A stretch of 64,000 nucleotides of DNA from an uncultured Mediterraneibacter sp. (lineage in GTDB: Bacteria > Bacillota > Clostridia > Lachnospirales > Lachnospiraceae). Below are positions 9,274 to 17,868 of the stretch, in pieces; position 1 is the stretch's first letter; every line of letters starts with the position of its first letter. The notes beneath the pieces are model-generated. The model was not told the DNA's origin and searched no databases. It saw only the letters and a program-made list of their open reading frames with translations. The stretch is taken from contig NZ_CAKRDI010000013.1 of the NCBI RefSeq assembly GCF_934309415.1, positions 1-64,000 of the forward strand. Reading direction: 5' to 3'. A program made the translations under genes and the position numbers.

Positions 9274-10554
9274 TTACTCTGGTTTGTACTCGTCAAAATC
9301 GTATTTGATTGTTCCGAATGGTGTCTCCTGCTCACGAAGTGCGATGGACTTAGACATTGCTTTGATCTCATCAGCTGTTACGCTGCGTCCAAGTTCGCTT
9401 GAAAGAACAACACCATCTGACAGGAATGCTGTCTGCATTGCGATGTATGGAGAGTCAATTCTTGTTGTGTCATCAAGATCTCCTCTGAGGTAGGAGTACC
9501 ACTGTAACTGGTTGTCATTGTACATCTCCATCTCTGGGTGAAGCATAAGCTCCTGCTGTCCTGTGATATCACCGATTGCACAATCTAATTTATTCTCGAA
9601 GAGAACGCCGTCTTTGTCAACACCAAACCACTCAAGTCTTGGTTTCTGAAGCATTCCGCCACCCATGATCTGTCCGCCTTCCGGAACTGCAAGAGGGCCA
9701 CCTGTTGTATCAACGTCGATGAACTTCAGTCCACCTTCAGAACCTGCTACAAAGCTTGTTCCGATCTCATCCATGTGGATTGCCCAGTCTTCATAGATAT
9801 CCATGGAAAGGCCGCCTTTGAATCTTGCGATACCAACACCAAGGTCTTCTACCGGAGCTGTACGGTTTGTAAGCTTGTCAATTCTCTCATCTGTCCAGTA
9901 ATCACAGGACTGTACTCCGTATACGCTCTCAAGTTCCGGCATACCTAATACATAGAGCATCTGTGCAAGATGGTAGATTCCAAGGTCAAACAGAGGTCCG
10001 TGAACACCAACCTTCGGATTGATGAAATCTTTGCTGAAGAATGGCATATCGTATCCAGGACGTCCCTGACGTCTGTGTCCAACACTTCTTGCATGGTAAA
10101 CTTTACCAAGTTTTCCTTCTTCGATCATCTTCTTAGCGATACGTGTCTGTGGGTTGTAGATAGAACTGATCTGGATAGCCAGTTTCTTTCCATATTTCTT
10201 CTGTGCATCGTAGAGAATCTTAGCGTCTGCGTAGCTTGCTGACATTGGTTTCTCTGAGTAGCAGTCAAATCCTGCTGCCATAACTGCTGTTGCAACGGAT
10301 GTATGAAGGTTGTTATGTACACAAACTTCTACTTCGTCGATGTCATCACGTTTCAGCATCTCACGAAAATCCTGGTACAGGTTCTCTTCCGGGATACCAT
10401 ACTGTTTTCCGAATGCTTCCAGTTTGTCTTTGTCAATCTCTGCTGCAGCTACAACTGTCAGTGCCTGTCCCTGTTTTTTCAGGTTGTTGATAACTGTCAT
10501 GTGTCTGTGGGAAATCATTCCTGTTCCGATAATTGCAATTCTAATCTCTTTCAT
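9274..10554 (-). CDS. Gfo/Idh/MocA-family oxidoreductase (putative glycoside 3-dehydrogenase)
   Basis: 426 residues, an NAD(P)-dependent sugar or inositol oxidoreductase. The N-terminal Rossmann fold has IIGTGMISHRH at about 8-18, and the lysine motif SEKPMSAS sits at about 101-108. The C-terminal alpha/beta domain is longer than that of the paralogue at 13400-14467. In characterised C-glycoside clusters (dgp, dfg), an enzyme of this family oxidises the glucosyl C3 hydroxyl to a ketone before bond cleavage; this protein is a candidate for that step or for the final reduction of 3-keto sugar. It lies 57 bases after the isomerase-like gene and is the last gene before a strong terminator. Exact reaction unproven. 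Confidence 0.85.
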   Translation of the reverse strand: MKEIRIAIIGTGMISHRHMTVINNLKKQGQALTVVAAAEIDKDKLEAFGKQYGIPEENLYQDFREMLKRDDIDEVEVCVHNNLHTSVATAVMAAGFDCYSEKPMSASYADAKILYDAQKKYGKKLAIQISSIYNPQTRIAKKMIEEGKLGKVYHARSVGHRRQGRPGYDMPFFSKDFINPKVGVHGPLFDLGIYHLAQMLYVLGMPELESVYGVQSCDYWTDERIDKLTNRTAPVEDLGVGIARFKGGLSMDIYEDWAIHMDEIGTSFVAGSEGGLKFIDVDTTGGPLAVPEGGQIMGGGMLQKPRLEWFGVDKDGVLFENKLDCAIGDITGQQELMLHPEMEMYNDNQLQWYSYLRGDLDDTTRIDSPYIAMQTAFLSDGVVLSSELGRSVTADEIKAMSKSIALREQETPFGTIKYDFDEYKPE

Positions 10555-10611
10555 TATTAGTTCTCCTTTTTTATTTTAATGAAATCTTGCTATCTTTAAC
10601 AAGCTTATATC

Positions 10612-11451
10612 CTACCATCCAAGGATCTTCAGATATTCGCGGCTTCTTCTTGCACACTCAAGTGGATCCATCTCATAGTGCTCATCCTGCTCTACGATTA
10701 CCCAGTTTGCATTTGCTTTCAGGGAAGCTTCCAGTACCGGCTCCCAGATCATCTGTCCGAATCCAACCGGACGGAATCCGAAGTAACCTGTATCTCCTTC
10801 TTCCTCTTCTGTATCGATTCCGATCAGTTTGTACATGTTCTTTACTTCGCCTTTTTTGATGTAGTCTTTCAGATGTACAACCGGGATACGGTCTGTATAT
10901 TTCTCTACGAACTCCGGTGCTTCGCCTGTTGCTACATCACACCAGCAAGTATCCAGCTCTGACATCAGGTGGTCGTGAGGAATTGCCTCGAACATTGCGT
11001 CATATCCCCATCTTCCATCTGGAAGTTTTACGAATTCGAAATCATGGTTGTGATACAGGAATGTCATACCTGCGTCGTGGATTTTCTTTCCTACTTCGTT
11101 CAGAAGTGGAAGGAAGCTTTCAAATCCTTCCGGGTTAACCGGACGATATTCTTCTGCCATGTAAGGCATAACCAGATATTTAACACCGATTGTAGAATAA
11201 TCTTTGAGAATCTGATCTAAGTTCTCCATCATTTCTGCAAATGCTACATGTGCACTGATCGGTACCAGACCTACTTCATCCAGGATTGCTTTTACATTCT
11301 CAGGCTCAAGACCATACAGTCCTGCAAGCTCTACACCGTCATATCCCATATCTTTGATTTTCTGCATTACATCTTTAAAATTTTCCGGTGTATTTTCCAG
11401 AAGATCTCTCAGACCATACACCTGTATTCCAACTGGAAGTTTGTTGCTCAT
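10612..11451 (-). CDS. Sugar phosphate isomerase/epimerase-like TIM barrel (xylose-isomerase-like fold)
   Basis: 279 residues. Typical motifs of the AP-endonuclease-2/xylose-isomerase-like superfamily appear: GYDGVELAGLYG near 35-46, FLYHNHDFEF in the middle, SELDTCWCDVATGE, VHLKDY, and WVIVEQDEH near the end. The E, D, H and E residues in these motifs are the usual divalent-metal ligands. It differs from the two deglycosidase alpha subunits upstream and has no beta partner beside it. I infer a role in processing the keto-sugar product (hydration, isomerisation or epimerisation). Start ATG at 11451 with GAGG upstream; a longer frame to 11511 lacks a site. Confidence 0.8.
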   Translation of the reverse strand: MSNKLPVGIQVYGLRDLLENTPENFKDVMQKIKDMGYDGVELAGLYGLEPENVKAILDEVGLVPISAHVAFAEMMENLDQILKDYSTIGVKYLVMPYMAEEYRPVNPEGFESFLPLLNEVGKKIHDAGMTFLYHNHDFEFVKLPDGRWGYDAMFEAIPHDHLMSELDTCWCDVATGEAPEFVEKYTDRIPVVHLKDYIKKGEVKNMYKLIGIDTEEEEGDTGYFGFRPVGFGQMIWEPVLEASLKANANWVIVEQDEHYEMDPLECARRSREYLKILGW

Positions 11452-11866
11452 TTGCTTTTCCTCGCTTTCTTTTTTATCCGACTCATCTTGTCGAACATCT
11501 CTTTGCTTCATGACTATAGTTTAACACTGACCGGATTATGAAACATCTCCCTAATTACCCTAAAAACAGTTAATTTTTTGCATTCTCAAATTTTGCCGTC
11601 TCAAAAAAAGTCATTTACAGCAAAATTTCGTGTACAATTTTTGTCCTTTCGTAATTTGTGGTCATAAATGTTAATTACTCACTATAATTTTCCGTTTCTT
11701 TCATTATATATTTCAACCGTTCTCTGTAATGTAAATCAGGGAATATATCTTACAGAAAACATTCTGATACATTCTAAAGTCTCTCTAAAAAGGCTCTGAA
11801 CCTATTTTCGGCTGCTCTAACTAAAAGATGTATCTCAATCTGAATGTAATGCTGTAAACATCTTCT
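11452..11866. other. Intergenic region between the beta-1 and isomerase genes, possible internal promoter
   Basis: About 415 AT-rich bases with no credible gene. On the minus strand a perfect TATAAT (complement at 11703-11708) is preceded 16 bases away by ATTACA (complement at 11725-11730). It could start a separate transcript for the isomerase/oxidoreductase pair. A weak similarity near 11825-11865 to sequence downstream of the second beta-subunit gene (around 14815-14862) was noticed. Nothing else is clear. Confidence 0.4.
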
Positions 11867-12262
11867 TTATGCAATCTCAACAGTACGTTCTTTCACGCCT
11901 TCCAGCGGAACCGGAATATAAGCAGTTCTTACGATTACAGTCAGTTCTACTTTGTGCTCACCTTTTGCAAGTCCGCCTTCCTGTTTTACACGAACTGTCA
12001 TCGGCTCGCCGTATTCCCATTTGTGTCCTACAACGGTTGTCATCTCATCCAATGTAAACCAGTACTCTCCGTTGTCTACGCTGCACAGAATATTTTCACG
12101 CGGTACTTTTACGCCATCTGTTTTCACGCGGATATCATTTACCATAGAAAGTGGAATTCCTCTATAATATGTAATGTAAGTCTGCAGTTCATATCCAACT
12201 GTTTTTTCATCGATCACTATATTTTTACAGCTTCCTTCTATAAATACGTTATTATCAAACAT
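11867..12262 (-). CDS. C-glycoside deglycosidase beta subunit (DUF6379/CGDB), copy 1
   Basis: 131 residues, a compact all-beta protein matching the beta subunits DgpB, DfgB and CarB of C-glycoside deglycosidases. The shared signature is a TYYRGIPLSMVNDIRVKTDG stretch at about 31-50, then a tryptophan-containing WEYGEPMTVRV strand and a GGLAKGEHKVEL turn. In known enzymes this subunit packs on the TIM-barrel alpha subunit and shapes the aglycone pocket of a heteromeric lyase. It lies 12 bases downstream of the alpha subunit at 12275, as expected for co-translated partners. GGAGG precedes the start. Confidence 0.87.
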   Translation of the reverse strand: MFDNNVFIEGSCKNIVIDEKTVGYELQTYITYYRGIPLSMVNDIRVKTDGVKVPRENILCSVDNGEYWFTLDEMTTVVGHKWEYGEPMTVRVKQEGGLAKGEHKVELTVIVRTAYIPVPLEGVKERTVEIA

Positions 12263-12274
12263 TTTTTCTTCCTC

Positions 12275-13279
12275 CTAACCCTGAATTTCTTTCAGACACT
12301 CACGGATATATTTCTGATGTGCAATGACCTGTTCCTTCTCTACCATCGGTGCGCCCGGAAGTGTCCAGCGGTTTCCTTCATACTCTGTTGAAACATATCC
12401 ATCATAATCATGATCATGCAGATACTGAAGCAGTCCTTTATAATCAATGGAATATTCTCCATCCTCTGTCATCTCAAATAATTTGAAATGAACGTGGAAA
12501 ATATATGGCATCAGATCATCCAACACTTCAAATTTCTCATGCTCGTATCCATCTGCGAAATGTGCGTACATGTGATCAGCACCTGAATGAAGCAGTGCTT
12601 TCAGTTCCGGTGTGAAATCTCCATCCGGTCCGTAAACATCTCTTTCGTCTTTTCCTTCAGCGAACAGTTTATTTACATAATCAATCGGAGCCTGTGATGT
12701 TCCAAGATTCTTGCAGTAATTTTCCATGACACGTGGAACTCTGCTGCAGAAGATACCTGTATCGATGACCAGTCCGATGTATGGAGAATTCAAACGCTTC
12801 ATCTCTGCGATGTAATCTTTTGTCTTCTGTTTGTCAAAGCTCAGTCCTGCGTGGATCTCCAGTGCCATCTTCACATCGTATTTCTCACAATATGGAAGCA
12901 GTGGCTCCAGTACAAATGCCGGTGTCATAGATACCAGACGAATCATCTTCATTCCAAGACGATGTGCAAGTTTGATCTCATCGATCAGAAGATCTACACA
13001 TTCTTTCTTTGTCAGTTCACGGTTTGCATATAAGTTTGTATTCAGGAATACGTCTGCGATTACCGGTTTAATCTGGTACTGCTCGCACATTCTGTCCCAC
13101 TCTGCCAGTGTCTCCTCTGACGGATGTGGTGCTCCATGCATCATCTGATCCGGAAGAAATTCTACTCCGTCTACTGAATTCTCATGCATAAAACGGAAGA
13201 TATCTTCCAGACTCATCTGTTTTGTCATGTATTCATGCTGTAAGCTGTATAAGCTCACACAAGTCTTAATTTTGCTCAT
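12275..13279 (-). CDS. C-glycoside deglycosidase alpha subunit (TIM barrel), copy 1
   Basis: 334 residues, a xylose-isomerase-like TIM barrel. With the adjacent beta subunit it should perform metal-dependent elimination of the aglycone from a 3-keto-C-glycoside, as described for DgpB/DgpC and DfgA/DfgB. Likely metal ligands are Glu141 (ALEIHAG), Asp173 (VIDTG), His264 (FHVHFK) and Glu299 (STEYEG); His143 is a candidate catalytic base. It is longer than copy 2 (293 residues), with an insertion around 190-255 that contains histidine-rich YAHFADGYEHEKF. It is followed by its beta subunit and preceded by a Gfo/Idh/MocA oxidoreductase, the oxidise-then-eliminate order of known clusters. Substrate is unknown; O-glycosides cleaved by the same chemistry are an alternative. 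Confidence 0.82.
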   Translation of the reverse strand: MSKIKTCVSLYSLQHEYMTKQMSLEDIFRFMHENSVDGVEFLPDQMMHGAPHPSEETLAEWDRMCEQYQIKPVIADVFLNTNLYANRELTKKECVDLLIDEIKLAHRLGMKMIRLVSMTPAFVLEPLLPYCEKYDVKMALEIHAGLSFDKQKTKDYIAEMKRLNSPYIGLVIDTGIFCSRVPRVMENYCKNLGTSQAPIDYVNKLFAEGKDERDVYGPDGDFTPELKALLHSGADHMYAHFADGYEHEKFEVLDDLMPYIFHVHFKLFEMTEDGEYSIDYKGLLQYLHDHDYDGYVSTEYEGNRWTLPGAPMVEKEQVIAHQKYIRECLKEIQG

Positions 13280-13399
13280 ATTTCTTACCTCTTTCTGTTT
13301 TTCTGTTTATTATCTGCATCTGTGAAGTCTGATCCTGGCCATTTTGACTCAGCCGTTTTGCATTTGCTACATTCTTTCTTCACAGTCACAATTCAACTT

Positions 13400-14467
13400 T
13401 TATTCAAAATCCACGGATTTTCCAGTTCTTGCGGATTCTCGTACAGCCTCCATCAGGGATAATACTCTGCGTACTTCCTGAATCTTAACAAGGAACTCTT
13501 CCTCGCCACGATAAGCCTTGATATAATTCTCAAAATAATCTCTGTGTCCTGTATTTACCTGTGGAAGTTCTTCTGTAACAATCAGTCCTTCTCTCGGATT
13601 ACCAAAGGATCTTGTCGGTCCTGCCGCTGTCATAGTGCGGGCTCCTGATACATTGTGAAGCAGTTCTGTTGTCCGGACGATCTTTCCTTCCGGATGAAAT
13701 CCGTCTTCATACGCTGTTCCTTTATTTCCACCCATGAACCAGTGTCTTTCAAACCATTTTGCGTTGTCTTTCAGATAATAGGTTCCAAGTTCAATCTCTG
13801 CTGTAATTCCATTGTCAAATCGAAGCTGAATATTAAAGAAATCATCTACTTCTTCGTTAATGACATTCTTCATTGTTGCAAATACGGAGGTAACTTTTGC
13901 ATCGATCATCCAGAGCATCTGATCAATGAGGTGAACACCCCAGTCATATAACATTCCGCCGCCTTCTGATTTATAAATATGCCAGTCATGCATATTTCCA
14001 TTAAATCCATAAAGCTGACTTTTAATTGTATATACATCTCCCAGTGTTTTGGAGTCGTAGACTTCTTTCATTGTTCTGAAATCCGGATCAAATCTTCTCT
14101 GATGGTGAACCGTTAATTTCACATGATTTTCTTCAACGACTCTTACCATCTCATCCAGTTCTTTTACAGTCATTGCTGCCGGCTTTTCACATATAATATC
14201 TTTTCCTGCGATTGCCGCCTTCTTGACCATGTCGAGATGCTGGTTATTATTAATTGCTATGATTATTACATCAATATCCGGGTTCTGGAGTAATTCTTCT
14301 CCGGAGTTGTAACGGATAATTCCTTCTTTTACATCCTTCAGCTGCTCTGCTGATTTATCTGCGATCGCAACAACATGAATTCCTTCCATGTTGGTCAACA
14401 TTGTCTCATGCTCATGTCCCATGAATCCATGCCCTATAATTCCGAGCTGTATTTCTCCGTTTTTCAT
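13400..14467 (-). CDS. Gfo/Idh/MocA-family oxidoreductase (DgpA-like candidate)
   Basis: 355 residues. The Rossmann motif IIGHGFMGHEHE is at about 9-20 and the active-site lysine motif CEKPAAMTV at about 94-102. The C-terminal sheet domain includes YDWGVHLIDQMLW, typical of family members acting on sugars. Length and position immediately before the alpha-1/beta-1 pair fit the NAD-dependent dehydrogenase (DgpA) that converts a C-glucoside to its 3-keto form. Start is supported by GGAAAGGAGC upstream. The 9274 protein is a longer paralogue, so one may oxidise the glycoside and the other reduce the released keto-sugar; which does what cannot be told. Confidence 0.83.
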   Translation of the reverse strand: MKNGEIQLGIIGHGFMGHEHETMLTNMEGIHVVAIADKSAEQLKDVKEGIIRYNSGEELLQNPDIDVIIIAINNNQHLDMVKKAAIAGKDIICEKPAAMTVKELDEMVRVVEENHVKLTVHHQRRFDPDFRTMKEVYDSKTLGDVYTIKSQLYGFNGNMHDWHIYKSEGGGMLYDWGVHLIDQMLWMIDAKVTSVFATMKNVINEEVDDFFNIQLRFDNGITAEIELGTYYLKDNAKWFERHWFMGGNKGTAYEDGFHPEGKIVRTTELLHNVSGARTMTAAGPTRSFGNPREGLIVTEELPQVNTGHRDYFENYIKAYRGEEEFLVKIQEVRRVLSLMEAVRESARTGKSVDFE

Positions 14468-14861
14468 GCTTTTTGCTCCTTTCCGTTCAGTCGCACCTTT
14501 CTTCCTTTCATCTGTCTGTCGGTCGACCGGTTCTTTGTCTTTCTGAGTTTATTTTAGTTTTTTCAGTGCAAAAACTCGGCTTATTTTTTACACTTGTATC
14601 GTTTATTTTTTGCTTTTTCGAAGAATCTTTTTCTCGCTTTTTGATGGAAAAGACAATTTTTCACCCTGCTTTTTTGTTCTTTGATTTTTCTGCATCGACA
14701 TCTTAGATATTTTTGATCAGAAACTGTATATTTCTCAAATTCAGGGTATAACTGGTTCAGCTTCTTCTCTAAATTCCTTGCTTTTTATACTTAGCTTTTC
14801 TAAAACAGCTCTGCTGAAGTGTATCTCAAAAATACTGTAAAACATTCTTTTTTATATGCAA

Positions 14862-14968
14862 TAAACCTCTTTATCCACGCATATAAGATCCGTTTTCCGT
14901 TATCGTTCACAGGCGACCTGTCAACAGGAACAGTTTTCTGACTCTTGCAGCATTGATAAAGAGGTTTA
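14862..14968. repeat. Long inverted repeat enclosing a diverged family-1 short element
   Basis: Perfect 14-bp arms (TAAACCTCTTTATC at 14862-14875 and its complement at 14955-14968) enclose 79 bases. Inside, 14899-14931 matches the 33-bp family-1 palindrome at roughly 27 of 33 positions. Its flanks CGTTTTCC and AGTTTTCT agree at 6 of 8 positions, possibly a decayed target duplication. The arms can form a long hairpin, perhaps a transcription barrier between the two catabolic halves of the cluster. The rest of the 14468-15043 intergenic region is AT-rich with no gene seen. Confidence 0.6.
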
Positions 14969-15043
14969 CTTATTCATAATTAAATTATAAATCCGTTACT
15001 GTTTGCAGTTTGCTTTGAACAATAACGTAAATACTGCCATTTT

Positions 15044-15490
15044 TTACCAGACAAGCAATAATTTTCTTGTACTGTGCAGCTGTCCGAACATCATCTCAAG
15101 GAATCCATCCACTTCTTCACTGTCGATACTCTGCTGAAGTTTCGGCGGCATATAGGAAGAAGAATACTTGTATCCCGTAGAAATCTCATGATATCCCTGC
15201 TCCAGACCACCTGCCTGATCTACTTTTATAATGGCAGTCTCCTCCGGGTTCCACAGGACATCTCCTTCTTTTTGCATCTCTTCATAAGTGTAATCTTTTC
15301 CTTTGATATTCCACACAATCTGCTCTTTTGGATAAACTTTTCCATCTACTGTCACTTTCTGGGTTCTAAGCTGTGAGAGGAAAATTCCACGATAATAGGT
15401 CAGACGCACTTCAAACTGAAATCCTGTTACGACGCCATCCTGGACTATATTATGAAATCCTCTTGTCTGAATTAAATCTTTTTCTAACAT
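15044..15490 (-). CDS. C-glycoside deglycosidase beta subunit (DUF6379/CGDB), copy 2
   Basis: 148 residues. It shares with copy 1 the TYYRGIFLSQLRTQKVTVDG signature (about 32-51), the strand with IIKVDQAGGLEQGYHEI, and a C-terminal tyrosine/proline segment (SSSYMPPKL). Overall similarity to copy 1 is modest, so this is an old duplication or separate acquisition rather than a recent copy. A tail of about 20 residues (VDGFLEMMFGQLHSTRKLLL) is absent from copy 1. It lies 12 bases downstream of alpha-2, the same spacing as pair 1. AGGAGG precedes the start. Confidence 0.85.
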   Translation of the reverse strand: MLEKDLIQTRGFHNIVQDGVVTGFQFEVRLTYYRGIFLSQLRTQKVTVDGKVYPKEQIVWNIKGKDYTYEEMQKEGDVLWNPEETAIIKVDQAGGLEQGYHEISTGYKYSSSYMPPKLQQSIDSEEVDGFLEMMFGQLHSTRKLLLVW

Positions 15491-15502
15491 AATTTCAGCC
15501 TC

Positions 15503-16384
15503 CTAATCTCCGATGATCCGTTTCATCATAATATGCTGTCTTCTGAGCTGGTCTGATACGAATCCCTGTTTGTCTTTATCTGCCCCTTCATACTCACTGA
15601 CAAGATAACCATCCCACTGATGCTCTTTCAGAATTTCAATTACTTCTGCATATGGGATCGTCTTTTCCTCAAAATGTTCATCCATGTAATTGAATTTTGC
15701 ATGGCAGCAATATACATATGGCAGAATCGGAATAATATCTTCCGGTCTGGAACACGGCCCGCCATCTTCCGGCATTCCCGGCAAACGGAAATCACTTTCA
15801 AATACATTCTGGAACGTTCCAAAATCCACATTAAATCCAAAATTCTTTGTATTTTCTTTTTCAATAAATTCTACATAGTCATCTACATATTTACTCTTTA
15901 ATGCAGTCGGCATATGCAGCTCCGGACACATTTTTACGTCATATTCTTTTGCGATTGGAAGTGCCTCACGGATGATCTCGCGCCAGTTTGTAACCGGAGT
16001 ATTCACATCATCAATAACTCCCATCTTTGTACGCATTACTTTAAAGCCCAGCTGATGTGCGATTTTAATATCACGCTCCAGCATATGAAGAGATTCTTTG
16101 ACAGACAGTTCATGATCTCTGTAAAGTCTGCTGTCGATCCAGTGTCCATATTCTGCCGGTTCGATCTGATATTGATCCAGCAGTTCAAACCATTTTTTTA
16201 CCCAGAGTTCATCTACTTCCGGGTAAGTTGGAATATGTGTGTTGGCAAGAATTTCTACGCCATGCGCTCCACAGTCATACATGTCTTTAAAGCAGTCTTC
16301 CAGATTCATAGACACTCCAAACTCACCTGAATAGCTATATAATGCAACGCCTCGTTTCGGTCCTTTTTTATTATAACGATACAT
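15503..16384 (-). CDS. C-glycoside deglycosidase alpha subunit (TIM barrel), copy 2
   Basis: 293 residues, xylose-isomerase-like fold. Likely metal ligands are Glu155 (CPELHMP), Asp187 (NVDFGTF), His228 (CCHAKF) and Glu264 (VSEYEG); His157 corresponds to His143 of copy 1. The sequence is clearly divergent from copy 1, and the insertion of copy 1 is missing. Family knowledge: together with the beta subunit it should cleave an oxidised C-glycoside into aglycone and an unsaturated 1,5-anhydro-3-keto sugar. Immediately downstream of the GPH symporter gene and upstream of beta-2, so uptake and cleavage are probably co-expressed. AAGGAG precedes the start. Confidence 0.82.
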   Translation of the reverse strand: MYRYNKKGPKRGVALYSYSGEFGVSMNLEDCFKDMYDCGAHGVEILANTHIPTYPEVDELWVKKWFELLDQYQIEPAEYGHWIDSRLYRDHELSVKESLHMLERDIKIAHQLGFKVMRTKMGVIDDVNTPVTNWREIIREALPIAKEYDVKMCPELHMPTALKSKYVDDYVEFIEKENTKNFGFNVDFGTFQNVFESDFRLPGMPEDGGPCSRPEDIIPILPYVYCCHAKFNYMDEHFEEKTIPYAEVIEILKEHQWDGYLVSEYEGADKDKQGFVSDQLRRQHIMMKRIIGD

Positions 16385-16439
16385 ATCTTTCTCAACTCCT
16401 TATACAAAATCGTAACAGTTCATCCATTAACTGTTACAC

Positions 16440-16480
16440 AAAGCCCCTGTCAATCAGTTCAAGGATTGGCAAGGGCTTTA
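16440..16480 (-). terminator. Hairpin between the symporter and alpha-2 genes (attenuator or terminator)
   Basis: Imperfect stem AAAGCCC(T)TGCCAATC / GATTGACA(G)GGGCTTT just after the symporter stop codon at 16495. The following T-run is poor, so it may only reduce read-through or stabilise the upstream message. Confidence 0.5.
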
Positions 16481-16494
16481 GTTCCAGTAACTAA

Positions 16495-17868
16495 TTACTG
16501 TGCATTGATTCTTCTTTCTTCGTTTTCTTTACGGATCTCATCAAATTCAGAATCTTTCTTATTCCACATAACAACCAGAACGATTGCTGAAACAACAAGC
16601 AGGATTGCCGGGATCAGGTTTACTGTCAGGTTGATACCAGCTTTGGCAGCTGCTGTCTGCTCCTGATTTGCCACATATCCGAAAGATGCAATTAACAGAA
16701 TTCCGATTGCTGAACCAAGTGCGTTACCAAGCTTTGTTGACAGACCGTACATTGCGTAGAAACTTCCGTCTGTACGAATTCCTGTTTTATGTTCCTGGAA
16801 GTCAACAGAGTCAGCGACCATGGAAAGGAAGATTGGGAATCCACAGTTACAGATACCATAGATCCAGTGTCCAACCAGAATCTGTGTCATATTTTCAAAT
16901 GGAGCAAAGTATACGATGAACAGACCAATTGCCTGACCTAATAAAGTAACTGCTGCTACATTTTTCTTTCCGAACTTTTTGCAAAGTGGTGTTACAAAGA
17001 CAGAACCGATAATTCCTCCGATGGAAGGGATTGTCATGATCAGTGCGATCAGTGTAAATGCACCTAAGCAATAAATAACATAATATGTAGTGATTGCGAT
17101 TCTTCCCATGAATGCTGTCATCTGTAATGTAGCAACCACGAAAATTACCATTAAGTATCTGTTTGTTACAATATTTTTAACTGTCTGTTTTGGAGAGATC
17201 TTCTGCTGTGTTCTCTCTGTACCGATTACTTCTTTTGATGTTGCGAATACGATCAGGAACAACGGAATTGCGATGATAGAATAAACGATTGCTGTCATCA
17301 TATATCCGTGACCTGTTGCTACTTCTGCATTATTTCCTGAGAAATATAATGCCATTCCTGCTGAGCATGAGTTTACGATGATCATACCAAGGTTCATACC
17401 GATGGAACGGGATGTTCCGATCAGGTTTCTCTGGTCAGCATCTTCAGACATAACTGCTGCCAGTGAAGAATACGGAATATTTACCAATGTATATAACATT
17501 CCTGCAATAATATAGATCACTGCTGATAAGATGATTCCGGTCGTTCCATTTCCCCAGTTTATAAATGTCAGCACTGCGAATACTGCCAGAAACGGGCATC
17601 CAAATGCGATATAAGGACGGAATCTTCCGAATTTGCTTCTTGTATTCTCTGCGATGGATCCCATCATCGGGTCATTTACCGCATCCCATACTCTCGCGAT
17701 CAACATAATAGCTGAAACAACTGCCGGGGCAAATCCAACGATATCTGTATAGAAAATTGTCAGATATGAACCTACAAATGTCCAGATAAACTGTGAAGCC
17801 AAATCCCCCAGTCCATAGCAGATAACTGCTGCTTTGGACGCTCTTTTAACCGTTGCTTTTGTTTCCAT
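16495..17868 (-). CDS. GPH-family glycoside:cation symporter (MFS_2)
   Basis: 457 residues with twelve predicted membrane helices. The N-terminal stretch YGLGDLASQFIWTFVGSYLT and the loop WDAVNDPMMGSIAENTRSKF match MelB/XynP/UidP-type symporters, including the conserved aspartate of the first cytoplasmic loop. It should import an intact glycoside with a proton or sodium ion. It is the first gene of the minus-strand catabolic cluster and is divergent from the AraC-GH39 regulator, which makes it the likely entry point for C-glycosides. GGAGG sits seven bases before the ATG. Confidence 0.9.
   Translation of the reverse strand: METKATVKRASKAAVICYGLGDLASQFIWTFVGSYLTIFYTDIVGFAPAVVSAIMLIARVWDAVNDPMMGSIAENTRSKFGRFRPYIAFGCPFLAVFAVLTFINWGNGTTGIILSAVIYIIAGMLYTLVNIPYSSLAAVMSEDADQRNLIGTSRSIGMNLGMIIVNSCSAGMALYFSGNNAEVATGHGYMMTAIVYSIIAIPLFLIVFATSKEVIGTERTQQKISPKQTVKNIVTNRYLMVIFVVATLQMTAFMGRIAITTYYVIYCLGAFTLIALIMTIPSIGGIIGSVFVTPLCKKFGKKNVAAVTLLGQAIGLFIVYFAPFENMTQILVGHWIYGICNCGFPIFLSMVADSVDFQEHKTGIRTDGSFYAMYGLSTKLGNALGSAIGILLIASFGYVANQEQTAAAKAGINLTVNLIPAILLVVSAIVLVVMWNKKDSEFDEIRKENEERRINAQ

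Noticed and set aside
12275..13279. Ordinary xylose isomerase or inosose dehydratase
   Set aside because: The fold is shared, but the coupled DUF6379 gene and the neighbouring Gfo/Idh/MocA and GPH genes fit the C-glycoside deglycosidase better; an iol cluster is not present.
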